A DNA stretch of 64,000 bases from CAMLDH01 sp966250375 (GTDB lineage: Bacteria; Pseudomonadota; Gammaproteobacteria; Burkholderiales; Burkholderiaceae_D): the NCBI GenBank assembly GCA_966250375.1, contig CBINHE010000002.1, forward strand, positions 1 to 64,000, written 5' to 3'. A program made the translations under genes and the position numbers. The notes below the pieces were generated by a model. That model made no database searches and was not told the origin of the DNA. It saw only the letters and a program-made list of their open reading frames with translations. Shown piece by piece: positions 42,280 to 51,828 of this stretch (positions are counted from its first letter, which is position 1; every line of letters starts with the position of its first letter).

Positions 42280-45200
42280 AATGAACGCGGCGGGTGCGCG
42301 CATCGCGCTGTTGACGCATGCCCCGAATGACCTGACGGTGCTGCACAGCGCGCTGGCCCAACTGCCGCAAGAATTCCCGCCGGTGACCGGCGTCAACCTG
42401 CAGGCACTTGAAAGTGAAGTGCAGATGGCGGCGCTGCTGGCACATGAACTCGCTGCGGCCCGGATCATCATCTTGCGCGTATTGGGACGCCTCGGCAGCG
42501 TGCCGGGTTTTGCCGAGTTAATAGGCCAAGCCCGGAAGCAGGGACGGCATTTGATCGTCATCAGCGGTACCGGAGAACCCGATCCGGAATTGGTGGCGGT
42601 GTCCACCGTTTCCTCCGGCGTGCTGCAGCAGGCTCTGACCTATTTTCAGGCCGGCGGCAGCATCAATCTGGCACAACTGTTGCGCTATTTGTCCGACCAT
42701 CTTTTGCTGACCGGCTTCGGCTTCGAGCCGGCGCTGGCTTTGCCCGAGCATGGACTGTATCACCCCGACTTGCCCCAAGGCGCCGGCATCGACGACTGGC
42801 TGGATCAGCGCGTGCCGCAGCAGCCGAGTGTCGGTATCGTTTTCTACCGGGCTCACTGGATGAGCGGCAATACGCGCTTCGTTGATGCGCTGGTTGATGC
42901 ACTGGAAAAGCGCGGCATGAATGTGCTGCCGGTATTCACCTCGTCACTCCGTGCCGGAGGCGATGGCGGCGCGCAATTGCCGACGGCGCTGCGCCATTTC
43001 AGCGAGGAAGTCAACGGCAAAACGCGCGCGCTTATCGATGTGCTTATCAACACGACTTCGTTTGCCATGGGTGAAATCACGCCTGGCGGGCCGACCCCGG
43101 CAGGCTGGTCAGTCGGTGTGCTGGAGCGACTCAATGTGCCGGTGCTGCAAGCCATGACCAGCGGCATGATGCTGGGGCAGTGGCAGCAATCGGCGCGCGG
43201 CATGAACCCGCTCGACGCCGCGATGAACGTGGTGTTGCCGGAGTTCGACGGGCGCATCATCACCGTCCCTGTGTCGTTCAAGACGCGGGCCGCCGGCATG
43301 TCTAACGAGACGGTCGAATACGAGCCGCTGTCCGATCGCGTGGCGCGCGTGGCAGGTCTCGCGGCGCGTTTCGCGCGGCTGAAACGGCTGCCCAATGCGG
43401 ACAAGCGCGTGGCCTTTATTTTTACCAATTCCAACAGCAAGGCATCGCAAATCGGCAATGCAGTTGGCCTCGACGCGCCGGCATCGCTGATGCGCATCCT
43501 GTGCGCGATGCGCGACGCCGGTTATCGCATCGACCAGTTGCCCGAAGACGGCACCGCGCTGATTCATGCGTTGATTGACCGCTGCGCCTACGACAATACC
43601 TGGCTTAGCGCCGAGCAGTTGACGCACGCGGTCGGACGCGTGCCGGCGGCGCAGTACGCGGCGTGGTTTGACGATTTGCCGCTGGAGATGCAGGAGAAAA
43701 TGGCGGCGCAATGGGGGCCGCCGCCGGGCGTAGCCTATGTGCATGATGATCATCTGGCGCTGGCTGGCATTGAGCTGGGCAATGCCTTCGTTGCGCTGCA
43801 ACCACCGCGCGGTTACGGCATGGACCCGGATGCGATCTATCACCAGCCCGATCTGCCGCCGACCCACCATTATTACGCGCTATATCGCTGGTTACGGGAT
43901 GAGTGGCGCGCTGACGCCATCGTTCATGTCGGCAAGCACGGCACGCTCGAATGGCTGCCAGGCAAGGGCGTGGGCCTGTCGGGAAACTGTTTTCCGGATG
44001 CGCTGCTGGCGGATATGCCTCTGTTTTATCCCTTCATCATCAATGACCCTGGCGAGGGTGCGCAGGCCAAGCGCCGCGCCCATGCCGTCGTCGTCGATCA
44101 CCTGACGCCGCCGATGACCACCGCCGACACCTATGGCGCGCTGGCCCAGTTGACTCAACTGGTGGACGAGTACTATCAGGTGGAAGTGCTCGATCCGGCC
44201 AAGCTGCCGTTGTTGCAGCAGCAGATATGGGAGCTGGTGAAGGAGACCAATCTGGATGCGGATCTGCAGGCCAGACTGCTGCATCATGACCATGATCACC
44301 ATGATCATCACGACCACCACGATCATGACCACGATGATCACGCCCATTTCCATGGCCACGATCACAAACACGATCACGATCATCAGCATGGCCACGACCA
44401 CGACGATCATGACCATGACGACGAAATTCCCGCCGCACTGGCAAACATGGACGGAGCCGATGTCGCCCATCTGATCGAGGATCTCGACGGTTATTTGTGC
44501 GAGTTAGGCGCGGCGCAGATCCGCGACGGCTTGCACATTCTTGGCCAAGCGCCCGAAAACGAGCAACTGGTTGACATGCTGGTGTCCCTTACGCGTCTGC
44601 CGAATCAGGATATCCCTGGTTTGCAGGCGGAAGTAGCCCGGCTGTTCGGGTTGAAAATCGACATGCTGCTGGAGCACAAGGGCCGTCGTTTGAATGTTGT
44701 CAGTGCTCTGGCTCGCCTGGCTGAACGACCGGTCGTGACACGAGCCGATGCGCTGGAGGCGATCGATGTGTTGTGCCGCAAACTGTTCGTCGAACTGCAT
44801 GCGCGCGGTCATCTTGCATCATGTATAGACGAGGTGCTGGATCTGGTTTTTGGCGGACTTGACGCCGATGGTAGTGCAGTCAACCAGCCGCTTTTACAAC
44901 CTGCGCTTCGTGCGCGCAGTAGCGTATTTTCGCAAGTGAAAAAGCCGCGTGTACAAGAGAGTGCCGTCCGCACGATGCCGGTCAAGGCCGTCCATCAAGA
45001 TGCGTCGGCAGATACCGAAATTTGCTATGACGGTTTGCGTCGCATACTCGGTTTTGCCTGCCGCGAGCTGGCGCCGAATCTGGCGCGCGCTTCGGACGAG
45101 ATTGACAACCTGTTGAGCGGGCTGGCCGGCGGTTATGTGCCGGCGGGACCGAGCGGCTCGCCGACGCGCGGCATGGCGCATATCCTGCCGACCGGGCGCA

Positions 45201-46474
45201 ATTTCTACTCGGTCGATCCGCGCAGCGTGCCGTCGCAGTCGGCCTGGCGCGTCGGATCGCAATTGTCGCATGAAGTGCTGGCGCGCCATGTGCGCGAAAC
45301 CGACGACTATCCGGAAAGCGTCGCCATCAGTATCTGGGGCACCAGCGCGATGCGCACGCATGGCGATGACGTGGCGCAGATTCTGGCGCTGCTCGGTGTG
45401 CGTCCGGTGTGGCGGCCGGAAAATAGACAACTGACCGGCGTCGAAGTGATTCCGCTTGCGGAACTGAAACGCCCGCGCATCGATGTAACAACGCGCATCA
45501 GCGGCTTTTTCCGCGATGCATTCCCGCAATTGATCGATTTGATCGATGACGCGGTCAATGCCGTCATCAAGTTGGACGAGCCGCTGTCGCAAAATTTCGT
45601 GCGCAAGCATTATCTCGCCGAATTGGGCGAATGGATCGGGAAGGGATTGCCGCAAGATGAGGCATCCCGTCGCGCCGGTTATCGCATCTTCGGCGCCAAG
45701 CCTGGCAGTTACGGTGCCGGCATTCTGCCGTTGATCCAGGAAAAGAATTGGCAAGCCGATGCCGACTTCGCCGAGGCCTATGTCAACTGGGGCGGCTATG
45801 CGTATGCGCGCAATACGCAAGGCGTGGACGAACGCGATGCGTTCCGGGTACGCCTGTCGGGCGTACAGGTGGCGCTGCACAACCAGGACAATCGCGAGCA
45901 CGACATTTTCGACAGCGATGATTACTTGCAATTCCACGGCGGCATGATCGCCACCATCCGTGCCCTGACCGGGCAGCAGCCCCGTCACTATTTCGGCGAC
46001 AGCCATGATCCGGCGCGGGCTCAGGTGCGCGATCTCAAGGAAGAGACCTTACGGGTATTCCGCTCGCGCGTCGTCAATCCCAAGTGGCTGACAAGTATTC
46101 AGCGTCACGGTTACAAGGGTGGACTGGAATTGACGGCGACGGTTGATTACCTGTTCGGTTACGACGCCACCGCCCAGGTGATGGACGACTGGATGTACGA
46201 GCAAGTGGCAAGTACCTATGCGTTCGATCCCGAGATGCAGCGCTTTCTGCAGGAAGCCAATCCGTGGGCGCAGAACGCGATCGCCGAACGCTTGCTGGAA
46301 GCGGCCAGCCGCGGCATGTGGGCCGAGCCGCAGCCGCAGACGCTGGAGGCGCTGCGTGCGCTGTATCTACGCAGTGAAACCTTGCTAGAGGCGCGCGGCG
46401 AGACACCGCGCAATGCATCTCTGCCCAGTTGGGGACAGAGTACCGCTTCGCTTAACTCTTTCCCGCAAGATTGA
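42272..46474 (+). CDS. cobN: cobaltochelatase subunit CobN
   Basis: A protein of about 1400 residues, the large porphyrin-binding subunit of ATP-dependent cobaltochelatase (hydrogenobyrinate diamide in the aerobic pathway), of the CobN/BchH family: GVLERLNVPVLQAMTSG, HVGKHGTLEWLPGKGVGLSGNCFPD, VNWGGYAYARNTQGVDERDAFR and HYFGDSHDPARAQVRDLKEE. Residues 671-717 are an unusual insert of 47 residues with 24 His and most of the rest Asp, likely a cobalt-binding store. ATG 42272 overlaps the ferredoxin stop; ATG 42281 is possible. Partner ATPase subunits are encoded by the next gene. Confidence 0.95.
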   Translation: MREMNAAGARIALLTHAPNDLTVLHSALAQLPQEFPPVTGVNLQALESEVQMAALLAHELAAARIIILRVLGRLGSVPGFAELIGQARKQGRHLIVISGTGEPDPELVAVSTVSSGVLQQALTYFQAGGSINLAQLLRYLSDHLLLTGFGFEPALALPEHGLYHPDLPQGAGIDDWLDQRVPQQPSVGIVFYRAHWMSGNTRFVDALVDALEKRGMNVLPVFTSSLRAGGDGGAQLPTALRHFSEEVNGKTRALIDVLINTTSFAMGEITPGGPTPAGWSVGVLERLNVPVLQAMTSGMMLGQWQQSARGMNPLDAAMNVVLPEFDGRIITVPVSFKTRAAGMSNETVEYEPLSDRVARVAGLAARFARLKRLPNADKRVAFIFTNSNSKASQIGNAVGLDAPASLMRILCAMRDAGYRIDQLPEDGTALIHALIDRCAYDNTWLSAEQLTHAVGRVPAAQYAAWFDDLPLEMQEKMAAQWGPPPGVAYVHDDHLALAGIELGNAFVALQPPRGYGMDPDAIYHQPDLPPTHHYYALYRWLRDEWRADAIVHVGKHGTLEWLPGKGVGLSGNCFPDALLADMPLFYPFIINDPGEGAQAKRRAHAVVVDHLTPPMTTADTYGALAQLTQLVDEYYQVEVLDPAKLPLLQQQIWELVKETNLDADLQARLLHHDHDHHDHHDHHDHDHDDHAHFHGHDHKHDHDHQHGHDHDDHDHDDEIPAALANMDGADVAHLIEDLDGYLCELGAAQIRDGLHILGQAPENEQLVDMLVSLTRLPNQDIPGLQAEVARLFGLKIDMLLEHKGRRLNVVSALARLAERPVVTRADALEAIDVLCRKLFVELHARGHLASCIDEVLDLVFGGLDADGSAVNQPLLQPALRARSSVFSQVKKPRVQESAVRTMPVKAVHQDASADTEICYDGLRRILGFACRELAPNLARASDEIDNLLSGLAGGYVPAGPSGSPTRGMAHILPTGRNFYSVDPRSVPSQSAWRVGSQLSHEVLARHVRETDDYPESVAISIWGTSAMRTHGDDVAQILALLGVRPVWRPENRQLTGVEVIPLAELKRPRIDVTTRISGFFRDAFPQLIDLIDDAVNAVIKLDEPLSQNFVRKHYLAELGEWIGKGLPQDEASRRAGYRIFGAKPGSYGAGILPLIQEKNWQADADFAEAYVNWGGYAYARNTQGVDERDAFRVRLSGVQVALHNQDNREHDIFDSDDYLQFHGGMIATIRALTGQQPRHYFGDSHDPARAQVRDLKEETLRVFRSRVVNPKWLTSIQRHGYKGGLELTATVDYLFGYDATAQVMDDWMYEQVASTYAFDPEMQRFLQEANPWAQNAIAERLLEAASRGMWAEPQPQTLEALRALYLRSETLLEARGETPRNASLPSWGQSTASLNSFPQD

Positions 46475-46479
46475 CGACT

Positions 46480-48384
46480 ATGAATTTTCCATTTTCCGCC
46501 ATCGTCGGACAGCCGCAGTTGAAATCCGCGCTGCTGCTTTGCGCGGTCGATCCGACGCTGGGTGGCGTGCTGATTCGGGGCGACAAGGGAACGGCCAAAA
46601 GCACGGCGGCGCGGGCGTTGACAGATATCCTGCCGCTGATTGAACGTGTCGCCGGCTGTGCGTTCAACTGTTCGCCCGGCACGCCCTGTGGACATTGCGA
46701 GATCTGTAGCGACGCGAGTGCGACGGCGCAGGTTGCTACGGTGCCTTTTGTCACGCTGCCGCTCGGTGCGACCGAGGATCGAGTGCTCGGCACCCTCGAT
46801 CTGGAGCGCGCGCTGCAGGGCGCCAAGCGTGCTTTTCAACCCGGCTTGCTGGCGGCAGCGCACCGCGGCATTCTCTACATCGATGAAGTTAACCTGTTGC
46901 CCGATCACCTGGTGGATGTCCTGCTGGACGTGGCAGCGATGGGTATTAACTCCGTGCAGCGCGAAGGCTTGTCGATCACGCATCCGGCACGCTTCACGCT
47001 GATCGGCACGATGAATCTGGAAGAGGGCGACTTGCGCCCGCAACTGCTCGACCGCTTCGGCCTGATGGTCGAAGTGACGGCGCCGCGTGAAAAAGCCTTG
47101 CGCGCCGAGGTGGTGCGCCGCCGTATCGCATTCGAGGCAAATCCTGCCGGTTACGCCACCGGCTGGGATCAGCAGCAGGATGCGCTACGTCACCAGCTTG
47201 CCACCGCGCAGCGCTTGTTGCCGGAGGTGGTGCTGGATGATGCGTTGCTCGACCTGATCAGTCATCTGTGCTGCGAATTCGACGTCGCCAGCCTGCGTGC
47301 CGACATCGTGATGCACAAGGCATCGCGCGCATTGGCGGCACTTGAGGGGCGGATGCGGGTGACGCCTGAAGACGTGCGTTGCGCGGCGGAATTGGTGCTG
47401 CCGCATCGCCGCCGCCGCAAACCGTTCGAACAGCCGGGCCTGGATCGCGAGCGTCTCGACGAATTGATGCAGCAAGCCGCTCAGCCACCGGAATCGAACG
47501 ATGAATCAAATGCTGCCTCACAGGACGAAGGCGCAGAGAATGCGGAGGGCGACGCTGGACAGGAGAATCAGCAACAGGTGTTCGCTGCCGCATCCACCGG
47601 CACCGCGCGCCGGCTCGCGGTCGATGCCGCCTCGGCTCGCAGCACTGTGGGCCGGCGCAGCGAGGCACTGGATGCGTCGCGTGGCCGCGTGGTGCGCGCA
47701 GTCCAGCATGACAATCCGAGCAGCCTTGCGGTCGGTGCGACACTGCGTAGCGCAGCGCTGCGCGATCCGAAGGAATTTCAAGTAACTAAAAGCGATCTGC
47801 ACCAGCAGATTCGCATCGGCAAGAGCGCCAACCTCATCCTGTTCGTGGTGGATGCCTCCGGCTCCATGGCGGCGCAGCGGCGCATGGAAGCGGTCAAGGG
47901 GGCGGTACTGGCGCTGCTGACCGATGCCTACCAGCGGCGCGACGAAGTGGCTGTCATCTCCTTTCGCGGCGAAGCGGCGGCGCTGCTGCTGGCGCCCACT
48001 CGCAGCGTCGATCGCGCCGAGCAGGGATTGCGCGAGCTGCCCACCGGTGGCCGCACGCCATTGCCGCACGCGCTGCAGTTGGCGTTGCAAACCCTGGAGC
48101 AGGCGGGTGCAAGCAGCGCACCGCCGCTGCTGGTCTTGCTGAGCGACGGCAGGGCGAACGTTGCATTAAGCGATGGCGGCGACCCATGGCGCGAGACGCT
48201 GGCGCTGGCGGAGCTGCTGGCCGGACGCGGTGTGCCGGCATTGGTGCTCGATACCGAAAGCGGTTACCTGCGTCTGGGCCGGGCTGGACAACTGGCGCAA
48301 GCGCTGGGTGCCGAATGCCTGACGCTGGAGCAGTTATCGGTAGAGAACTTGGCGCTCACGATACGTGGTCGCATGAAATTTTAA
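46480..48384 (+). CDS. fused ChlI/ChlD-type chelatase ATPase subunit
   Basis: A 634-residue AAA+ motor plus VWA protein. The I-type half has Walker A GDKGTAKST (from residue 34), a cysteine cluster (GCAFNCSPGTPCGHCEIC, about 60-77), Walker B GILYIDEVNLLPDHLVDVLLD and GTMNLEEGDLRPQLLDRFGL. A Glu/Gln/Asn-rich linker (about 340-370) leads to a von Willebrand A domain with MIDAS DASGSMAAQ (about 458). It should assemble with CobN as the ATP-driven part, replacing CobS and CobT. ATG 46480 is used rather than TTG 46471. It follows cobN by 5 bases. Confidence 0.9.
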   Translation: MNFPFSAIVGQPQLKSALLLCAVDPTLGGVLIRGDKGTAKSTAARALTDILPLIERVAGCAFNCSPGTPCGHCEICSDASATAQVATVPFVTLPLGATEDRVLGTLDLERALQGAKRAFQPGLLAAAHRGILYIDEVNLLPDHLVDVLLDVAAMGINSVQREGLSITHPARFTLIGTMNLEEGDLRPQLLDRFGLMVEVTAPREKALRAEVVRRRIAFEANPAGYATGWDQQQDALRHQLATAQRLLPEVVLDDALLDLISHLCCEFDVASLRADIVMHKASRALAALEGRMRVTPEDVRCAAELVLPHRRRRKPFEQPGLDRERLDELMQQAAQPPESNDESNAASQDEGAENAEGDAGQENQQQVFAAASTGTARRLAVDAASARSTVGRRSEALDASRGRVVRAVQHDNPSSLAVGATLRSAALRDPKEFQVTKSDLHQQIRIGKSANLILFVVDASGSMAAQRRMEAVKGAVLALLTDAYQRRDEVAVISFRGEAAALLLAPTRSVDRAEQGLRELPTGGRTPLPHALQLALQTLEQAGASSAPPLLVLLSDGRANVALSDGGDPWRETLALAELLAGRGVPALVLDTESGYLRLGRAGQLAQALGAECLTLEQLSVENLALTIRGRMKF

Positions 48385-48393
48385 GGAGTAGTG

Positions 48394-49098
48394 ATGATCA
48401 TCTGTATCGGTGCAGGGCCGGGCGACGTTGGTTACTTGACGCAGCGCGGGGCGGAATTGATCCGCGATGCCGACGTGGTAGCCGGATTCGATGCGGTAGT
48501 GAATGTCGTGCGCAGCTTGATCGCGCCGGCAGCAGAAGTGGTGACGATGGGTTATCGCGATCAGGTCGAAAAACTGGCGCAGGTGGCGTTGGCGCACCAT
48601 GCCGGCAAGCGTTGCGTCGTGGTATTCATGGGTGATATTCACTTCAGCGGCTTCCAGTACCTGGAGCGGGTCGAGCGCGCGTGCGGTCACGCGGTAGAAA
48701 CGCTGCCGGGAATATCCTCCGCGCAAATTCTCGCGTCGCGTGCCAAAGTATGTTTCGACGAAACCACGTTCATCACTTTTCACCGTCGTGGCGATCTCGG
48801 TCCTTTCAAACGTCATCTGGTGCATGTGCTGCAAGACGAGCGCAATGCGATCGTGATCCCGTGCCCGTGGGACGCGGCACGCTCCTTCATGCCACGCCAC
48901 ATCGCCGCTTACCTGCTGGAGAATGGCGTGTCGCCTGAGCATCCAACCGAAGTGTGGGAGAACCTGACGCGCGGCGAAGCAGAATGGCATGGCACGCTTG
49001 CCGAATGCGTCGATCGCGATTTTACAGACATGAGCATCATGCTGATCCGTACGCGCAAGCCAATGGACAGCCAGATCGAGCCGCCGGAGGGCAAATGA
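48394..49098 (+). CDS. cbiE: precorrin-6Y C5-methyltransferase subunit CbiE
   Basis: A 234-residue tetrapyrrole methylase: IGAGPGDVGYLTQRGAELIRDADVV near the N terminus, VVVFMGDIHFSGFQYLERV and LPGISSAQILASRAKVCFDE. It methylates C5 with SAM. It contains only the CbiE part; the CbiT domain that methylates C15 and decarboxylates, often fused (CobL), is absent here and I find no separate cbiT. AAGGAG lies five bases before ATG 48394. It overlaps the next gene by ATGA. Confidence 0.9.
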   Translation: MIICIGAGPGDVGYLTQRGAELIRDADVVAGFDAVVNVVRSLIAPAAEVVTMGYRDQVEKLAQVALAHHAGKRCVVVFMGDIHFSGFQYLERVERACGHAVETLPGISSAQILASRAKVCFDETTFITFHRRGDLGPFKRHLVHVLQDERNAIVIPCPWDAARSFMPRHIAAYLLENGVSPEHPTEVWENLTRGEAEWHGTLAECVDRDFTDMSIMLIRTRKPMDSQIEPPEGK

Positions 49099-50693
49099 CG
49101 CAGGCCGATCAGTGCGACCCGTTCGGTATCGTGATTGCCGGTCACGGCAGCCGCGATCCCGACGCTGTTCGCGAGTTCGAGGCGCTGATCGAGTTGGTTC
49201 GGGCGCGCGCCCCGCAGCATGTGGTCAGCCACGGCTATCTGGAGTTCGCCAGCCCGACCATCGAGCAGGGAGTGGCAGCGAATCTCGCCGCCGGTGCACG
49301 GCAAGTGGCCGTGGTGCCGGGCGTGCTGCTGGCAGCGCGTCACGCCAAGAACGACATGCCGAGCGAGCTACTGGCGTTGGCGCGCGAGCATCCTGCCATC
49401 GATTTTCATTTTGGTGCACCGCTCAACATGCATCCGCTGCTGTTGCAGCTCGCGCAGGAGCGTATCGTCGCCGCCGAGTCGACATCCCCGAACACGGTGC
49501 GACGCGCTGACACTTGCCTGGTGCTGGTCGGGCGCGGCACCACCGATCCGGATGCCAATGGCGACGTCGCCAAGCTGGCGCGCATGCTGGAAGAGGGCAT
49601 GGGTTTCGGCGGGGCGTACGTCTGTTATTCGGGCAGCGCCAAGCCGCTGGTCGCCGATGGCTTGCGCGCTGCGGCGCGGCTTGGATTTTCGAGGCTCATC
49701 GTGTTGCCGTTCTTTTTATTCGACGGCGTGCTGGTCAAGCGCATCTATGCGGCGGCCGACGCATTGCAGGCGCGTGAGCCGGCGCTGGAAGTGCTCAAGG
49801 CCGGTTATCTCGGCGTGCATCCGCACGTGGCCGACGTCATGATCGAACGCGCGCGCGAAGCGGTAGCCGGGCGCGCTGCGATGAACTGTTCGCTGTGTAA
49901 ATACCGGGTGCAGATCGTCGGCTTCGAGGAGCAAGTGGGTGAACCGCAGCGGGCGCACCATCTGCGGGTGCGAGGCTTGCTGGAGAAAGAGAGTGCGGGC
50001 ACGTTGCAGCCGCCTGAAATCAAACCAGAATTTACACCCTACGAGCCGCATCCGATAGAAGCCGAGAGCTTCCGCATCATTGCCGCCGGACGCGACTGGT
50101 CGGGCTTCCCCGCAGCGCATTTGACAGTGCTGCAACGGCTGGTGCATACCAGCGGCGACTTCGATGCGGTTGACGATATCTACTTTTCGCCGGGGGCGGT
50201 CGAGATAGGCATCCGCGCACTATTGCGCTGCAAGCGCGTAGTGGCCGACGTCACCATGGTGCAAACCGGTTTGAAGCGCGCGCTGCTCGAGCAACTCGAC
50301 ATCGAAACCTGGTGCGGGGTGCACGACCGCGAGACGCACTTGATGGCACAGACGCAGGGCATCACGCGCTCTGCGGCCGGTATCCGGCGCGCCTGGGAAA
50401 AATTCGGCAATGACATCGTACTCGCGATTGGCGATGCGCCGACGGCGATCGTCGAGGCGACACGCCTGATCCGCGAGCACGGCTGGCGGCCGCAACTGGT
50501 GATCGGCTTGCCGGTCGGCTTCGTCGGCACCCGTGAAAGCAAGGATGAGTTGCGCCGTTGCCTGCAAGTGCCGCGCATTACCAATAGCGGCACGCGCGGT
50601 GGTTCACCGTGGGCGGCGAGTGTGGTCAATGCGCTGATGATCGATGCGGTTAATCAGATAACTGTGCAGCTTGCATGGTATGGCCGAGCTTGA
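49095..50693 (+). CDS. CbiX-CbiC fusion: sirohydrochlorin cobaltochelatase + precorrin-8X methylmutase
   Basis: A 532-residue bifunctional protein. Residues about 8-250 are two tandem CbiX/SirB chelatase halves (FGIVIAGHGSRDPDAV; CLVLVGRGTTDPDANGD), followed by MNCSLC, the MxCxxC iron-sulfur motif known from long CbiX proteins. Residues about 321-532 are CbiC/CobH (ESFRIIAAGRDWSGFP, YFSPGAVEIGIRAL, NSGTRGGSPWAASVVNA). The first half inserts cobalt early into sirohydrochlorin; the second moves a methyl from C11 to C12. ATG 49095 overlaps the cbiE stop; the long open frame upstream is inside cbiE. Confidence 0.92.
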   Translation: MTQADQCDPFGIVIAGHGSRDPDAVREFEALIELVRARAPQHVVSHGYLEFASPTIEQGVAANLAAGARQVAVVPGVLLAARHAKNDMPSELLALAREHPAIDFHFGAPLNMHPLLLQLAQERIVAAESTSPNTVRRADTCLVLVGRGTTDPDANGDVAKLARMLEEGMGFGGAYVCYSGSAKPLVADGLRAAARLGFSRLIVLPFFLFDGVLVKRIYAAADALQAREPALEVLKAGYLGVHPHVADVMIERAREAVAGRAAMNCSLCKYRVQIVGFEEQVGEPQRAHHLRVRGLLEKESAGTLQPPEIKPEFTPYEPHPIEAESFRIIAAGRDWSGFPAAHLTVLQRLVHTSGDFDAVDDIYFSPGAVEIGIRALLRCKRVVADVTMVQTGLKRALLEQLDIETWCGVHDRETHLMAQTQGITRSAAGIRRAWEKFGNDIVLAIGDAPTAIVEATRLIREHGWRPQLVIGLPVGFVGTRESKDELRRCLQVPRITNSGTRGGSPWAASVVNALMIDAVNQITVQLAWYGRA

Positions 50694-51828
50694 ACGGACA
50701 GAATTCGATTTGCTCGTGCCGGCAGGAAACGGTCTGCGGCGCGGGCGCACGACGGGCAGTTGCGCCACGGCGGCGGTCAAGGCAGCGCTTTACTTGCTAT
50801 TGCGCGGGGAGCGATGTGAGCGTGTAGAGGTAACACTGCCGGACGGCGCGCATTATCTGGTGGTGCCGATTCAGGATTTGTGTCGGCTCGATCAACACAC
50901 TGTGCGTGCAGAGGTGCAGAAGGATGGCGGCGACGATCCGGACAGCACCCATGGCGCGACCATTTTCGCCGAGGTGCGGCGCAACGACACGGGGCAGATT
51001 CGCTTCTTCGCCGGCCGCGGTGTCGGCACCGCGACCCAGCCCGGTTTGCGGGTAGCGGTGGGTGAGCCGGCGATTAATCCGGCGCCGCGCCAGATGATGC
51101 GGCAGGCGGTTGCTGAAGTGCTGGAAGAATCATTGCCGGAGGAACGGAAAGCAGGCTTTGATCTGACGATCGGCTGCGAAAATGGTGAAGTGATCGCGCG
51201 GAAAACATTTAATCCCCGGCTCGGCATTCTCGGCGGCATTTCGATCCTCGGCACGTCGGGCATCGTCGAGCCGATGTCGATGGCATCCTGGATTGCGTCG
51301 ATTGAAGTGTATGTGCGCGTCGCGCTCGGCGGCGGTGCGCAGAGTGTGGCTTACCTGCCGGGCAAGATCGGTCGTGATTACGCGAAGGATGTGTTGCAGT
51401 TGCCCGAAAAGCGCACGGTGCAGATCGCCAATTTTTTGGGCGATGCGCTCGACTTCACGCAGAAGGCGCTGAGTGAGGAGCAACGCCGCCTCGAGGTGCT
51501 GTGGCTGGCCGGCCATCCAGGCAAACTGGCAAAATTGCTCGACGGCGCATGGGACACGCATTCGAGCAAGAGCAACATGGCGATGGGCTGCGTGGCGCGA
51601 GTGGCGGCAGAACGCGGGTTTGCGCCGGACTTGGTACAGGAAATAGAAAAGGCAAATACAGTGGAAGCAGCGATGGAAAGATTAAAGAGCGAACCCGGGG
51701 CGCAGGCGTTGTGGGTCGACATCGAGCAGCGCATCGGCGTGCTGGCACATGCGCGCGTGCCGGCGGTGAATAAGGTTGAAGTGCGCTTGTTTGACTTGCA
51801 CGGCAATGCGCTAGGAGAGGATGCGTGA
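50680..51828 (+). CDS. cbiD: cobalt-precorrin-5B C1-methyltransferase
   Basis: A protein of about 382 residues of the CbiD family: LRRGRTTGSCATAAVKAAL at the N terminus, DGGDDPDSTHGATIFAEV, NPRLGILGGISILGTSGIVEPMS and the AGHPGKLAKLLDGAWDTHSSKSNMA region. It performs C1 methylation in the cobalt-early (anaerobic-type) pathway. It starts 14 bases inside the cbiC end; TTG 50671 is an alternative. Its stop overlaps the next gene. Confidence 0.93.
   Translation: MAELERTEFDLLVPAGNGLRRGRTTGSCATAAVKAALYLLLRGERCERVEVTLPDGAHYLVVPIQDLCRLDQHTVRAEVQKDGGDDPDSTHGATIFAEVRRNDTGQIRFFAGRGVGTATQPGLRVAVGEPAINPAPRQMMRQAVAEVLEESLPEERKAGFDLTIGCENGEVIARKTFNPRLGILGGISILGTSGIVEPMSMASWIASIEVYVRVALGGGAQSVAYLPGKIGRDYAKDVLQLPEKRTVQIANFLGDALDFTQKALSEEQRRLEVLWLAGHPGKLAKLLDGAWDTHSSKSNMAMGCVARVAAERGFAPDLVQEIEKANTVEAAMERLKSEPGAQALWVDIEQRIGVLAHARVPAVNKVEVRLFDLHGNALGEDA

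Noticed and set aside
44282..44422. Short tandem repeat or CRISPR-like pattern
   Set aside because: The cat/cac/gat/gac periodicity is the coding of a His/Asp-rich protein segment in frame with cobN; there are no spacers. No CRISPR array is seen anywhere in the window.
48954..49094. N-terminal extension of cbiX
   Set aside because: It lies inside cbiE; ATG 49095 overlaps the cbiE stop like the other junctions of this operon.
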